NCBI RefSeq assembly: GCF_028502605.1
Contig: NC_079233.1
Span: forward strand, 1,426,001 to 1,490,000
DNA from: Trichoderma breve
Lineage: Eukaryota; Ascomycota; Sordariomycetes; Hypocreales; Hypocreaceae
DNA length: 64,000 nucleotides
Direction of reading: 5' to 3'
Part shown: positions 22,107 to 32,906 of the stretch, one piece after another
How positions within the stretch are numbered: the stretch's first letter is position 1
Layout: each line of letters begins with the position of its first letter
The notes under the pieces: generated by a model
Told to the model about the DNA's origin: nothing
Database searches by the model: none
The model's input: only the letters and a program-made list of their open reading frames with translations
Position numbers and translations under genes: made by a program

Positions 22107-23411
22107 ATGAAGTTTCTTCTTCATTCTCACTTCCCAGCAGGCCATGTCTACCCAATGCAGGCCGTTGCCCAAGCCCTCGTGCATCGCGGCCACGAAGTTG
22201 TTTGGCTGGCCAGTGCGGAACACAAGCATCGCGTTCTAGCCACTGGAGCAACCTTTGTTGAGACTCGAGCCATCGCCGTAATTGATGCATCATTTCAAAG
22301 CGAGAATTCCACAGGCCTTCTCGACCGCGAGTTTCGTCGGCACGCGATGCGTCTCCTGGCTCAAGTTGCCGACTATCGAGCTATTCTGGCCGACTTCGCC
22401 GCCGACGCACTCCTTGTCGATGTCTTCCCTGGTGGCGCCCGTGCTCTCTACGAACTTGGCGAGATCCCCGTATATGCGACTCTTGGGGTGATTCCATTCT
22501 ACACTTCAGGAGCTGCAGCTCCTCTGCCGGTGTCGGGAATGTGGCCTCCTACTTCGTGGCCAGGTCTGGCTCTGAATGGAATCCTACAGCTCGTTAACCA
22601 ATGGGTTCTACTCCCTTTGTTCTTGGCTCCTGTGCTTAATGAGCAGAGAATCAAACTTGGATTAAAAATGCTTCCATATGGAGAGCCGCAAGAGTCCTTT
22701 CAGTACAGCCCCCATCTTCACATTCAAGCTTCATGCTCGACTCTCGAGTTTTCTCTGGATCCCAACTCAGAGCAGCACAAGAAGATAACCTACGTCGGCC
22801 CCTTAGTGTGTACAGACCCGAATGCAGAGGTACAGCTCCCCTCTTGGTGGGAGGAAGTAGAATCACACTCACGGGTTGTTGGAATCACTCAAGGAACGCT
22901 TGCTACGGACCCTACTTCGTTAATCATACCTTCAGTTCAGGCGCTCAAGGACGATTCGACACTTCTCCTCATCGTGGTGTCGCCGCACTCACAAAAGATC
23001 GAGGAACAAGTGGGATTCTCAGCTAATGTTCGCTATGCAGACTGGCTACCTTACTACCTCCTACTCCCACGGTTAAGTCTGTTGATCACCAATGGTGGAT
23101 ATGGAAGTATAACTCAGGCACTGTCTCATGGAGTTCCTCTTCTTTGCGCTGGTCAATCGGAAGACAAAAAGGACACAGCCGCTCGAGTAACTTGGTGTGG
23201 TGCCGGTATCGACCTTAGAACGGACAATCCGACCCCCAGTGAAGTCAAAACAGCTGCCACAAAGGTCCTTTCAGACGAGAGCTATTCATTGAACGCGAAA
23301 CTTTTGGGCAAAGAACTTGAGCAAGTGGGAGGTGCACGAAAAGCTGCAGAGTCACTGGAAAAGCTGGTTAGGAGCACGGCTACTGAAAGTGAGGATTCTA
23401 CAGATGAATGA
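22107..23411 (+). CDS. UDP-glycosyltransferase, GT1 (GT-B) family
   Basis: Single exon, 434 aa from the ATG at 22107. I chose this start because MKFLLHSHFPAGHVYPMQAV is the expected first strand and loop of GT1 enzymes, while the upstream part of the frame has no domain character. Residues about 145-150 give DALLVDVFPGG. In the C-terminal donor domain GITQGTLATDP is the start of the sugar-nucleotide fold and LLITNGGYGSITQALSHGVPLL is the GT1 signature (TNGGYGS with Asn where many have His). The family transfers sugars from UDP or dTDP donors to small lipophilic acceptors such as sterols, phenols and polyketides. There is no signal peptide, so it is probably cytosolic. The residue before the GH motif is Ala, so the usual catalytic His of HGH is not evident. 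Confidence 0.92.
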   Translation: MKFLLHSHFPAGHVYPMQAVAQALVHRGHEVVWLASAEHKHRVLATGATFVETRAIAVIDASFQSENSTGLLDREFRRHAMRLLAQVADYRAILADFAADALLVDVFPGGARALYELGEIPVYATLGVIPFYTSGAAAPLPVSGMWPPTSWPGLALNGILQLVNQWVLLPLFLAPVLNEQRIKLGLKMLPYGEPQESFQYSPHLHIQASCSTLEFSLDPNSEQHKKITYVGPLVCTDPNAEVQLPSWWEEVESHSRVVGITQGTLATDPTSLIIPSVQALKDDSTLLLIVVSPHSQKIEEQVGFSANVRYADWLPYYLLLPRLSLLITNGGYGSITQALSHGVPLLCAGQSEDKKDTAARVTWCGAGIDLRTDNPTPSEVKTAATKVLSDESYSLNAKLLGKELEQVGGARKAAESLEKLVRSTATESEDSTDE

Positions 23412-24154
23412 TGACCTGATGTTTGGTTTCCGCAATACTCCCATCATCTGGAATTTTCCATTTGCGCAAGTTATTCTAGAGTATGTCGTTCTAGATTATG
23501 ATGCTAAGTAGCATGTTAGATATGGGCCGAATGATGATAACGTTATTATGAAGATAGAGAATACAGAGCATCAAGATTTCGAAAAAAATATCCTATGGTT
23601 TCACCCGCATTGATATTGAACCAAGATACTTCGTACAAAAAAGTGACAATGGTACAAAATGAAGAACAATGCACATCGCTGAAACTTCGGTGAATAAATA
23701 GAGCCCGTCACAAGCAACCCAACGTCATTGTAGCACCCGATCAACGACCGATACTACAGGATATCAATATTTGATACACGCAAGAGGATGACACAGTTGG
23801 CAGCTGATGCCATAGAAAGAGGAGGATATAGATCAGGACCATCACCACTAAACCAAGGACCGCACGACGAATAAAAGAAGCTCGCAGCGAACGACACGCA
23901 AGCAACGAATGCGATCAATGACCAAACATATAGAGAGCAAGCGAATAAACCTTTCCGATGCAAAATTACTCACGTCATTTGGAGCATCCAAAGAAGCAGA
24001 AAAGAATAGAAGAGGCTACGAATGCTAGTGTGCCCATCGATCAAGATGATTAAGGTATCATTTTCCATATACATATATACGGGTACATGCTGGCATATTA
24101 TTATCAGACATATGCCCAGCTACCTCGTCAATTTCCAATTACGAAAGCAAAGGT
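23412..24154. other. Convergent intergenic region
   Basis: 3' flanks of the GT1 gene (+) and ATM1 (-). It is AT-rich in places (around 23570-23650). No gene was seen. Confidence 0.6.
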
Positions 24155-26426
24155 CTAATTCGTCTTCTTCTCATTAGTCTCTTCGTTCGCCTCCTCTGCC
24201 TCCTCCTCTGCCTTCGCCTCCTTTGTCTCCGTACCATCTTCGCTGAACATGGTTTCCTGGGCTATAGACATTGTCAGTCAATAATTTCGTCGCGATGATT
24301 CATGCAAACAAAGACTTACCGCTCCAGAGCTCGGCATAAACACCAGCACGATCAATCAACTCTCTATGCGTGCCCATCTCAGCAACGTGCCCCTCCTTCA
24401 GCACAATAATCAAGTCTGAATCAAAGATGGTTCGCAGCCTATGGGCCACAAACACACTTGTGCGCCCCTTCTCCCGAAGAATGCCGTTGATGTTCATCAT
24501 CAAGGCCTGTTCAGTGTGTGTATCAAGCGCGCTGGTTGCCTCATCAAAGAACAACAACGGAGGGTCTTTGAGGAGCAGTCTGCTCATGGCCAGCCTCTGC
24601 TTCTCGCCACCAGAAATCATCATGCCTCGCTCGCCAACCTTGGTCTGGTAGCCTTCTGGGAACTTCTCGATGATGTCGTGAATGCGGGCTCGCTTTGCGG
24701 CTGCGACAACTTGGTCGTGAGAAGCATCAATCTGGCCATAGCGGATGTTGTGTTCGACGGTATCATTGAAGAGGGGAGTATCCTGAGGCACCACACCGAT
24801 GGCCCGGCGCAAGGAATCAACCGTGACGTCGCGAACATCCTGGTCGTCAATGAGGATACGACCTCCCTGGACATCGTAGTATCTGAACAAAAGTCTTAGG
24901 AGGGTGGATTTACCACAGCCACTGGGACCAACAACGGCAACCTTCTTTCCAGCGGGAATGGTGACTGTCAAATTGTTCAGGATGGGTCTATCGGGGTGAT
25001 ATCCAAAGCTGACATTTTCAAATTTGATTTCTCCGCCCTTGATCAGAGCCAGAGGCTTCGCAGTCGGCTTTTCCACAATGTTGACGTTGACCTTTTGCAA
25101 ATTGAACAGCGTCTCCATATCCAAGAGAGACTGTCGCAGTTCGCGATACACTGAGCCGAGAAAGTTTAGCGGGACGGATAGCTGGAAGACAAGCTGGTTC
25201 ACCATGACAAGATCTCCGACAGTCAGAGTTCCTGCAGCGACTCCCTCAGCGGCAAAGTACATCATGGCAGTCAAGGCCGTAGAAAAGATGACATTTTGGC
25301 CGCTGTTGAGGAAAGCCAGAGAAGTGGCTACCTTGATGGAGCTCTTCTCATATTCTCTCAAAGCCTTATCATAGCGCGAAACCTCGAATTTCTCGTTGTT
25401 GAAATACTTGACAGCCTCGTAGTTGATCAGCGAGTCCACTGCCACGGTCGAAGCGCGGTTATCGGCAGCATTGGCCTGTCTGCGAAACTTTGTTCTCCAA
25501 GCCGTCGTCCAGATTGTAAAAGCCGTGTATCCAACCATAGTCAGTGCCGTTACTGCTGCGAATTTGACTCCATACTGCCATGTAAGGATGCCGCAAACCA
25601 TGCTAATTTCCAATGCCGTCGGAAGAATATGGAAGACCATGCTCGTCAGGAGGAAACTGATGCCCTTTGTACCACGGTCCATGGCTCGCGTCAACCCACC
25701 TGTCTGCTTGGAAAGGTGAAAGCTCAAGTCGAGTCGCAAGAGATGGTTGAAGACATTCCGAGCCACGCCGCGAATCGCCTTTTGCGCAACCGACGCAAAG
25801 ACAGCATTTCGTAGTTCCTGAAACAATGTAGCGCCTATTCTGGTGGCGCCATATGCGATGATCATGGCGCCCGCTACCGTTGTCGCAGTGCCGCCAACAG
25901 CGACAATATCAATGTTCATCGAATCGACAATGCTCTTGAAATAAAAGGGCACCTGTACATTGAGGACCTTTGCGCCGATCAGAAGAGCGACGGCAAGTCC
26001 CACGCGGACTTTTGTGCCCACGTCGCCCTTGGGCCACAGATATCGCGACATTTCCTTCATAATGGCCCAGTCGGCCTTGCGCTGCTCCGTCGCGGACTTG
26101 TCCACACTCGCAAGAGGATCATTGTTGGGCTTGGGCTTCTTCGCAGTAGCAGCGCCTTTGGCAGCAGCATCTTTAGCAGCAGCAGCAGCAGCTATAGTCG
26201 TCTCGGCAGGAGATGTTTTCGAGCTCGTCGGGGGAGGTTTCAGCGATTCGGGGATAGGCGACGGCGCTTGCTCGCGGTGAGACACCGCCGATGTCCGGAG
26301 GGGTCGTTGGAGTTGGAGAGAAGAAGCAATCGGCCTTTGCGGGAGCCACGGCGGGAGGCTATGCGCCTTCGCGACGCTGCATCGCGGGCAGGCCAGCGGC
26401 ACGCGAGGCAGAATTCGGGGGATCAT
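24155..26426 (-). CDS. ATM1: Mitochondrial ABC half-transporter ATM1 (Fe-S/glutathione-persulfide exporter)
   Basis: Two exons (26426-24320 and 24261-24155) give 737 aa. The 58-bp intron is phase 1 and rebuilds ELWS-A-QETMF near the C-terminus. The ATG at 26426 starts a basic presequence ([16 protein letters not shown]...); the longer open frame begins with TTG. Residues about 110-430 form the six-helix membrane domain with the ATM1-type lead-in [18 protein letters not shown]. The nucleotide domain has Walker [10 protein letters not shown] (about 497-505), signature [15 protein letters not shown] (about 602-616), Walker [13 protein letters not shown] and switch VAHRLRT. ATM1 homodimers in the inner mitochondrial membrane export a sulfur species needed for cytosolic Fe-S cluster assembly; the gene is normally essential or nearly so. 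The last exon adds a Glu-rich tail. Confidence 0.97.
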
Positions 26427-27132
26427 TGTCGTAGGCTCCCTCCAAGGGAAAACATCCTTGAAGCTGCGGGAAGGCAAGCTGAGAGAGAGCTTTGCGGGTT
26501 TGCTGGAGGGGAGTTAGAGCTTCACGCGGCTCAGATCTAAAAGTCCCCCGCGATAGCAGCTTTTTGGCGGGGAGATTGCGCACGTGTGCCGGCTCTCGAG
26601 GGGCTGCAAGACCAAATATGGGCTTCCAGAGGATTACAGTCACACAAGAAGTGCGATTTCAAAGAATTGAACAGGTCCGGCAAATTGGCGCAGAAATATG
26701 AAGCATCGATGTTTTGTCCCGGCGTTTTGAAGCTCGGCTCCGGTTCGCGAGCCGGCGACGCTATGGTGTCATCCTTCACACCTGAGGCATCACGGCCGGT
26801 CCACTGGAGACGGAGTTGGTTTCAGTAGAATGTCCGCCTTGCCGACGTTGGACGGAAATACATGCGCAGATTGGTGAGATTCAGATAAGAGTGCTCCGAA
26901 TGGAGAATCTAGTCTAGCTGTTTGTTTGATTGTTTGTTATCATTGCACCAGCGGATGAGGATCACTGAGAGCTGCTGTCTTATTTCCGACGAATCACTTG
27001 CTGACAAAAGATCCATCAGGGTTCAGCTACAGCATCATCACTTACAGCTTCACGCAACCTGGATGGCCAAGATGACCCAGAATTACAGGCAAAAATACTA
27101 TGAAACTTGTCGAATTATGTCTCTTTGTTCAT
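26427..27132. other. Intergenic region upstream of ATM1
   Basis: Promoter side of ATM1 and 3' flank of the P450 gene, both on the minus strand. No gene was seen. Confidence 0.6.
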
Positions 27133-28934
27133 CTATCTTCGCTTTTCCCCACCCTCAACCGGCAGCTCCCTTCGCTTGATCCATACCTTGAGCGGCTTCT
27201 TCGGATGCTTGTTCGCAACAAGTTTCCTCGTCTGAGGCTCGCTCCACGACCCCCCTTTGGGCGGCTGCATATCGTAAAATGTAATGATGGCAGCTGCATA
27301 TAGCAGCATCTCCCGCAGCGCAAATTGCCTTCCCTTGCACATCTTCAGGCCGCCACCTATTTGTAAAACGATTAGCAAAAGCAGTCAAAAGGCAAAATGC
27401 TGAAGGGAGGAGCAAAACACTCACCATATGGCCGCATCGTCCCCAGTTCTGCTGTAACGACCTTGTTGCCGCTTTCATCCACTGTTTCACGCACATGTCT
27501 CTCGGCCTGCCACTCAGTTGGGTTTGAAAAGTATTGCGGATCAAACTGGTGCAGCTCTTGAGGGATGTGTGCGTAAGTCCCCTTCTTCAATAAAAAGGAC
27601 TCTCCGCCCTTCCCTCTTGCTTCCAGCACAGTATCGCTGTACATCATCTTCATGGCCCATCCGCAAGAGTAAACTCTCATGGTCTCAATGTACGAAGCTT
27701 TAAGGAGCGGACATTTAGTTATCAGTCCGTCGATATCCATGTCTTCCAGCACCGGCGGCACCCAGACTGCAGATCCAAACTCGTTCTTTGGCTGTACAGC
27801 CTTGACATATGGCGCAATCTCTTCACGAACCTGTTCCAATAGCACAGGATCCCTGTAAAGTTCAAAGAGCATCCATGGGATGAGAGGGTTGGAATTCGCA
27901 ACCGAAGCCCACAGCAGCGCCAGGTCAAAGGACGCACGGCCGTCGAGTGACACTCCATGCTCTCTAAACAGCGCAATCCTGCTTTTGACCAGCTGGCTGA
28001 CGTTATCCAGATTCTGCCACTTGGGGTCGACCTCTTCGCCATCCATATGCTTGTCCATGGCTTCGTTGAACTCGTACAGAAATGCCAGAAGACGTCTCCT
28101 TGCCAGCTTTCCGCGCTGAAGACGCGGCCAGGGAATCCAAGAAGGAACGCTCATGGCCAACAAAACAAAAGCCTCGTTGTATATCCACATCCATTTCCAC
28201 AGCTCGGGGAAGTTTTCGACAAAATCAGTGCCGTAGATGGCTGGAATCGCTGTCGATGCGACATAATTCCTTGTCAGTTCCATGAGGTCGACTTGAGTGG
28301 TGGGAACCCCTTTGTCGCCCTCTTCGATAACATCGACGTCCGCCATCTTCTCCCATTCGGTTTGGTCCATGGGATTCGGGCTGAATGTGACATAACTATT
28401 GATAGTTTGCTTCACTTGCGATAAAGCCCCCCCAGTGATCTCGCTAAGCCCCGGCTCAGAACTAAGGTACTTGTATAGAGCCAGAGCCTCGGGGAATATC
28501 TTGTTGTAAATGGCTGCATCTTTCTTGCTCACGCCAAAAGTAGATCCCAGCAGGCGATTTGCCAGCATCTGCTCCTCAGCAGCCGGGCGATGAAGGTTCA
28601 AGAGTGCCGCAGCCAGCGAAGGCTTGTAGATGAAGTGGTGCATCTTGCCGCCCATTTTCAGAGAAAAGATGCCGTCTGTGAATCGACTCCGCATGCTGGC
28701 CAGAAAGCCGCCTTGGGCCATGGAAAACGCATGTCCGAGGAACGGGAGCCAGTAGCTTGGCGATGCAGGAATTTTGTGTTTGCCGCTTGCATCCAGCGTT
28801 GTAGAGCTTCCCGTGATGGCTTTTGTTGTGAGAATAAGGACGAGAAAAGTAGCAATGACAGCGACAGCGATAGACTGCTGTCTCTCGTCCAGCCTCGAGG
28901 TGAGGTCGCTCCAAAGAGCCTCGACAGACGCCAT
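27133..28934 (-). CDS. Cytochrome P450, CYP7/CYP8-like
   Basis: Two exons (28934-27425 and 27356-27133) give 577 aa. The 68-bp intron is phase 1 and splits the heme motif, rebuilding RPY-G-GGLKMCKGR with heme-ligand Cys510. An N-terminal hydrophobic anchor (IAVAVIATFLVLILTT, about residues 21-36) points to the ER membrane. The I-helix near residue 340-350 reads LLWASVANSNPLIPW: the usual acid-alcohol pair is replaced, and the pattern WAS-AN--P is that of CYP7A/CYP8 enzymes. The K-helix ExxR is ETMR (about 415). CYP7/8 relatives hydroxylate or isomerise sterols and oxygenated lipids; fungal members are mostly uncharacterised. A TATA-like box lies 122 bp upstream of the ATG. Confidence 0.95.
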
Positions 28935-29981
28935 TGTGCAGGCCTGAAGAGATAAATCAACTAAATTGGCAGATCAGGTCGCCTGTGTTGAATGATTGAA
29001 ATTGATGCGTGAGGGGTTTCTGGTTTCGATTCTGAGCATTGCGTCTTTCGTCTCGATATATATACAGAGCACACTCGTGCCTCAATTTGTTGGCGCTAGG
29101 ACTTGAGTTGCAGCTGTTGGTCAAAAACAACGAATGAATGAATGAATCATGGACCGAAAGATGACCAAGTCGCCATGCAAAACCCGAAGACCTTGTAGAA
29201 GCTCCGATCACGAATGAGAACTAGCCATCCATGCCGCAGTTCCGAGGCGATTGTTTGCGGCGGGATTTTTTCTCCAGGACTTCGGACATGGACCAGCAGA
29301 GAAGCGAACTTGATGATGCCAGCGAGTAGATTTTCTCTCTTTTGCTTTTTGGCCGGCTATAATTAGGCGCAGGGGTATCGGAAGGCTTCGCGACCCCACC
29401 TGGCCATCAGATCTCAGCTATCAGCTTACACAGAACTCGGTAGCTTCTGTCCACCATCAATTCGGCGTTCTTTTGTTCGGTGCCGAAGCCCATGGCCGGC
29501 AGATTTGCTAGGCTGCATTACGATTACAAGACTAGGCTATGAGTATAGCCTCAACTCTAGAGATCGGCATGCAAAAGTTGCCTATCGAGTATGAATACGA
29601 GTAGTTTTATTTAATTCTGGAAAGGCTATAGACTGCGAATAAACGTCATGTGCTTATTACATACCTGGTTCTCGGTAAAAAGCAAAGAGGCATCACATGC
29701 GCCAGCTCAAGCAGGCAGCGATGCATTCAGACATGGGTTCAAGATTCAAGGCATGAATTAGCAACAAAGACGAAACACCCATGTTTGCATCCTCAAAGCA
29801 ACCAAATGCAGCGAAATGGGCCATCATCATACATAGTGAAAGAGGCATAGATGATTGTGAAGTCTAAACACTTCAAAAAGTGCTTGCAGCAATATGTTAG
29901 AGGTGTCTACTCCAGATCGCTCGTGTTTTCAACTCCAACATTCGTCGCTGCAAAAACTATATCCTAATACCATCTCCTTCA
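28935..29981. other. Intergenic region upstream of the P450 gene
   Basis: P450 promoter (TATA-like at 29056-29064), then the 3' flank of the monooxygenase gene. A (GAAT)n-like run sits at 29131-29146. No gene was seen. Confidence 0.6.
29056..29064 (-). promoter_or_regulatory. TATA-like box of the P450 gene
   Basis: An alternating TATATATA run, 122 bases upstream of the P450 start on the minus strand. Confidence 0.5.
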
Positions 29982-32165
29982 TCAAGCCTCCTTCTCTTTA
30001 ATCATCTTCTCAGCCGCCAACAACTTTGCTTTTGCTCTACTCTCTTCAACCTCCTTATTTATCCTCAAAATCTCCGCCCTAGCACCCTCCCAGTGCTTTC
30101 TCCTCCCAGGAAACAATCTCCAAAACGCCGAAGTAAACGGACCGTCCATAACCATCTTCCAAAGCTTCCTCTCTCTCCACCAAAAGATCCATCCTTTCCA
30201 TCCCCAGCCCACATTCTCCTCCACGCCCGTACCAGCTGTTTTATCTGCCCATGAGAGCCATTCACTCGGAGGTACTGCCGTGGGGATCACAGCTCCGCTC
30301 TGTGCGAGAGTGCATATCCTCTTCTCTTGCTTGTCCACCCATTGCTGCATCTTCAATCGCGGCGGGAGCGAGGCTTTTCCAGACCAGACTTGCGCGATGC
30401 ACATACTCGCAAGATCAGCAAGGCAAAACGCACCAGTGACGAACCAGACACAGCCGAGAAAAGCCAACGAATCAGGTGCACTCATGGAGAAGACGTTTTG
30501 ATACAGCCGTGGATATGGTCGGTTCTTCGAGCCAGGAGCATGTAGCCAGCTGGGTGAAGGCATGGAAGACGGATCATATGCCTTCTCCAGCAGGCTGAAG
30601 TCATTCTTGTATCCCGTACAGCAGATGACTGCGTCGGCTTCAATGACCTCGCCAGAGGTCAATTCTATCTGTCGGTCACCAAGAAACCTTCGAATGCCTT
30701 TTATTGACACCACTGCCTTGGATCGAAGGTTGGCAATGAGCGTGTCGGAAATCACTGGATTGGCCACCAGAACCGAGAGGGCTGGGTCAAGTCCCCAAGC
30801 TGGATCGACCTTTCCAAATGCGTCAGACATGATTTGTCGAGCTTTCTTGTTGTATAATCTTTCGGCGAGCTTGGGAAACAATTTGTTGAGGACTCCTTGC
30901 AGGTTGATGAACCTGTACGATATGCGGCTTGTGGCTGCTACCCCGTCGAGGAGCCGCGGCATCTTTCAAAGGTCAGTCAGTTTCTGCTCATTATATATTA
31001 CACTTTCCAAATGAGGTGGAAGTACGAAAGAATAAACAAGAATTCATACAATCACGGCGCCATGGTGGTGTGATATCGAAATCTCGGATGCATGGCCAAC
31101 AAGTGCATCTGCAATATCACTTCCCGTGTTTCCAAGCCCCACGACAACAACTTGCTGCCCAGAAAAGACTTCAGGTCTGCATTTTGTTAGACCCTCCTAG
31201 ACTGCTCAAGGCTCGATAATGCCAGCGAACTCACCTTTTGAATGCCTTTGAGTGGATTAATCGACCAGTAAACAGCTCAGCGCCTTCAAGCACGGGCATC
31301 ATAGGTCTGATATGAGGACCCGTAGCCATAATAACCTTGTCAAACCACTCGCTCGGCCGATTTTCAAAGTCGAGCCTCCATCTTCCGTCGTCATCTTCTC
31401 TGGCTACCGACCAGACGCTCGTAGAAAGGCGGAAATGGGGTCTGAGGTCAAAGTGTTCCACATAGGCTTCCAAATAACGCTCCACCTCTTTTGCAGTACA
31501 GAATGTCGAGGTTCCTTATTACCGTGTCGTCAGTGTCAGCTGCCAGTTTGGCAAAGTATGTCTTTCAAGGCCATGAATAAAGGCCAAAGCGCGGCGCTTA
31601 CCAATGGGAAAAGGAAAATCGGTAAAGGATGCCTATTTCGAACTAGGTCAGTAAGAGAGCATCTATTCATTCAGCAAACGTTGATCAAGACTTACTCGAT
31701 CAATTGAAACGTTGACCGTAGTTGCTGAAATGCAAATGGGAGCAGTTAGAACAATATCTAAACACGATATCGTGAACCATAATAAAGAGAAGAATAATAA
31801 AAGCGTTTATCCGGTCTGTATGTCAGGGTCAAAATCACAGCGCCATGGCTACTCACATTCTATGATGCTCAGCGTCTCTTCATCTTCGGTAAAGTGCCAC
31901 AAGCCTCCAACATAGTTGCTGCGTTCGAATCCCACCACGTCAAAACCCTCTTCCAGCAAGTTCTTGACAGCGACGATCCCCATAGCCCCTGTTCGGCCGT
32001 TAGCCCTCCTTGCATCTCTCTTGCATCCCAAACAGAATTGATAAGAGCAAGTAATCGGTACTAGGGCATATACTGATGCTGACGGAATACTGCAAAGGCA
32101 AAAGACATACCCAGTCCAACCACGGCAACTCTCTGTCGCCGTGATTCTACGTCTACCATAGCCAT
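29982..32165 (-). CDS. Flavin-containing monooxygenase (FMO family)
   Basis: Seven exons on the minus strand: 32165-32111, 31988-31857, 31724-31696, 31632-31602, 31514-31235, 31176-31050 and 30962-29982, giving 544 aa. Exons 3 and 4 are only 29 and 31 nt. The joins rebuild a continuous FMO: VAVVGLGAMGIVAVKNLLEE (FAD site, about 12-31), YVGGLWHF, DFPFPIGTSTFCTAKEVERYLEAY, the FMO signature FTGRLIHSKAFKR, the NADPH site VVVVGLGNTGSDIADALVG (about 185-203) and CCTGYKNDF. FMOs oxygenate soft N, S or carbonyl centres using FAD and NADPH. The C-terminal 100 residues are basic with a hydrophobic patch, suggesting loose membrane contact. The neighbouring P450 on the same strand is a possible but unproven partner. 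Confidence 0.93.
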
Positions 32166-32906
32166 CGTCCGTGGTCGAGCATGCTATGACAAAAGCCACG
32201 CTATCTGCCTAACAGCAGCAATCAAATCAATCGAAATGAGAGGGAAGATGCAAACGCCAGACACTCGGGCCTAGTCTCGGGAACAGCCCGTGGCTTCGGC
32301 TGCTAGGCCGCAAGCTGAGAGACGCCAACTGAGGGGGTTTCCATGGCTAAGACCAAATACGCATGAACCCACCATGGCAGATCAATCAGCAGTCACTTCA
32401 CAATAACCTGTGAAATCCAATCTATCGTATCATCGTTTCTGTTTCATGCTCAAGCTCTGATTTCATATTATAGTTACTCTACCAAATCGGGCTCAACAAC
32501 TAAACACCAACTCTATATGTGAATTTGTAACAGCTACCAACATCTCGGCCCTCGCTATAGCCTCGGCATACTTTGTAGCGACACGGGAAAATCAATCAAG
32601 TCACACGATCGAACTCGCATTTAATGACATCTAAGCATCTTTCATTCGCACAAAGCAACCTACTCAAATTCGAGCAAGCGAACATCCTATTCTTGATTTT
32701 TTACAAGCAAATCGAACCAATTCTTTGTTTGACATGTACACGTTCATCAAACTCGAACTGTCTTATCATCCAGCCACAATTATCATCCATGAATACCCAC
32801 ACTCAAGCATAGCAAATGCTCAATTCCAAACCATTATCCGAAACCCCTCCAATCCGTAAAAATCTCAATGTTGCGCAATTATAAATAGGGCCATCATGGG
32901 CATGCA
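32166..32906. other. Intergenic region upstream of the FMO gene
   Basis: FMO promoter side and 3' flank of the REB1-type gene. It is AT-rich. No gene was seen. Confidence 0.6.

Noticed and set aside
10038..32165. A possible secondary-metabolite cluster (FAD oxidoreductase, methyltransferase, GT1, P450, FMO)
   Set aside because: No synthase, the enzymes are spread over 22 kb and interrupted by the housekeeping gene ATM1 and a 7-kb gene-poor gap.
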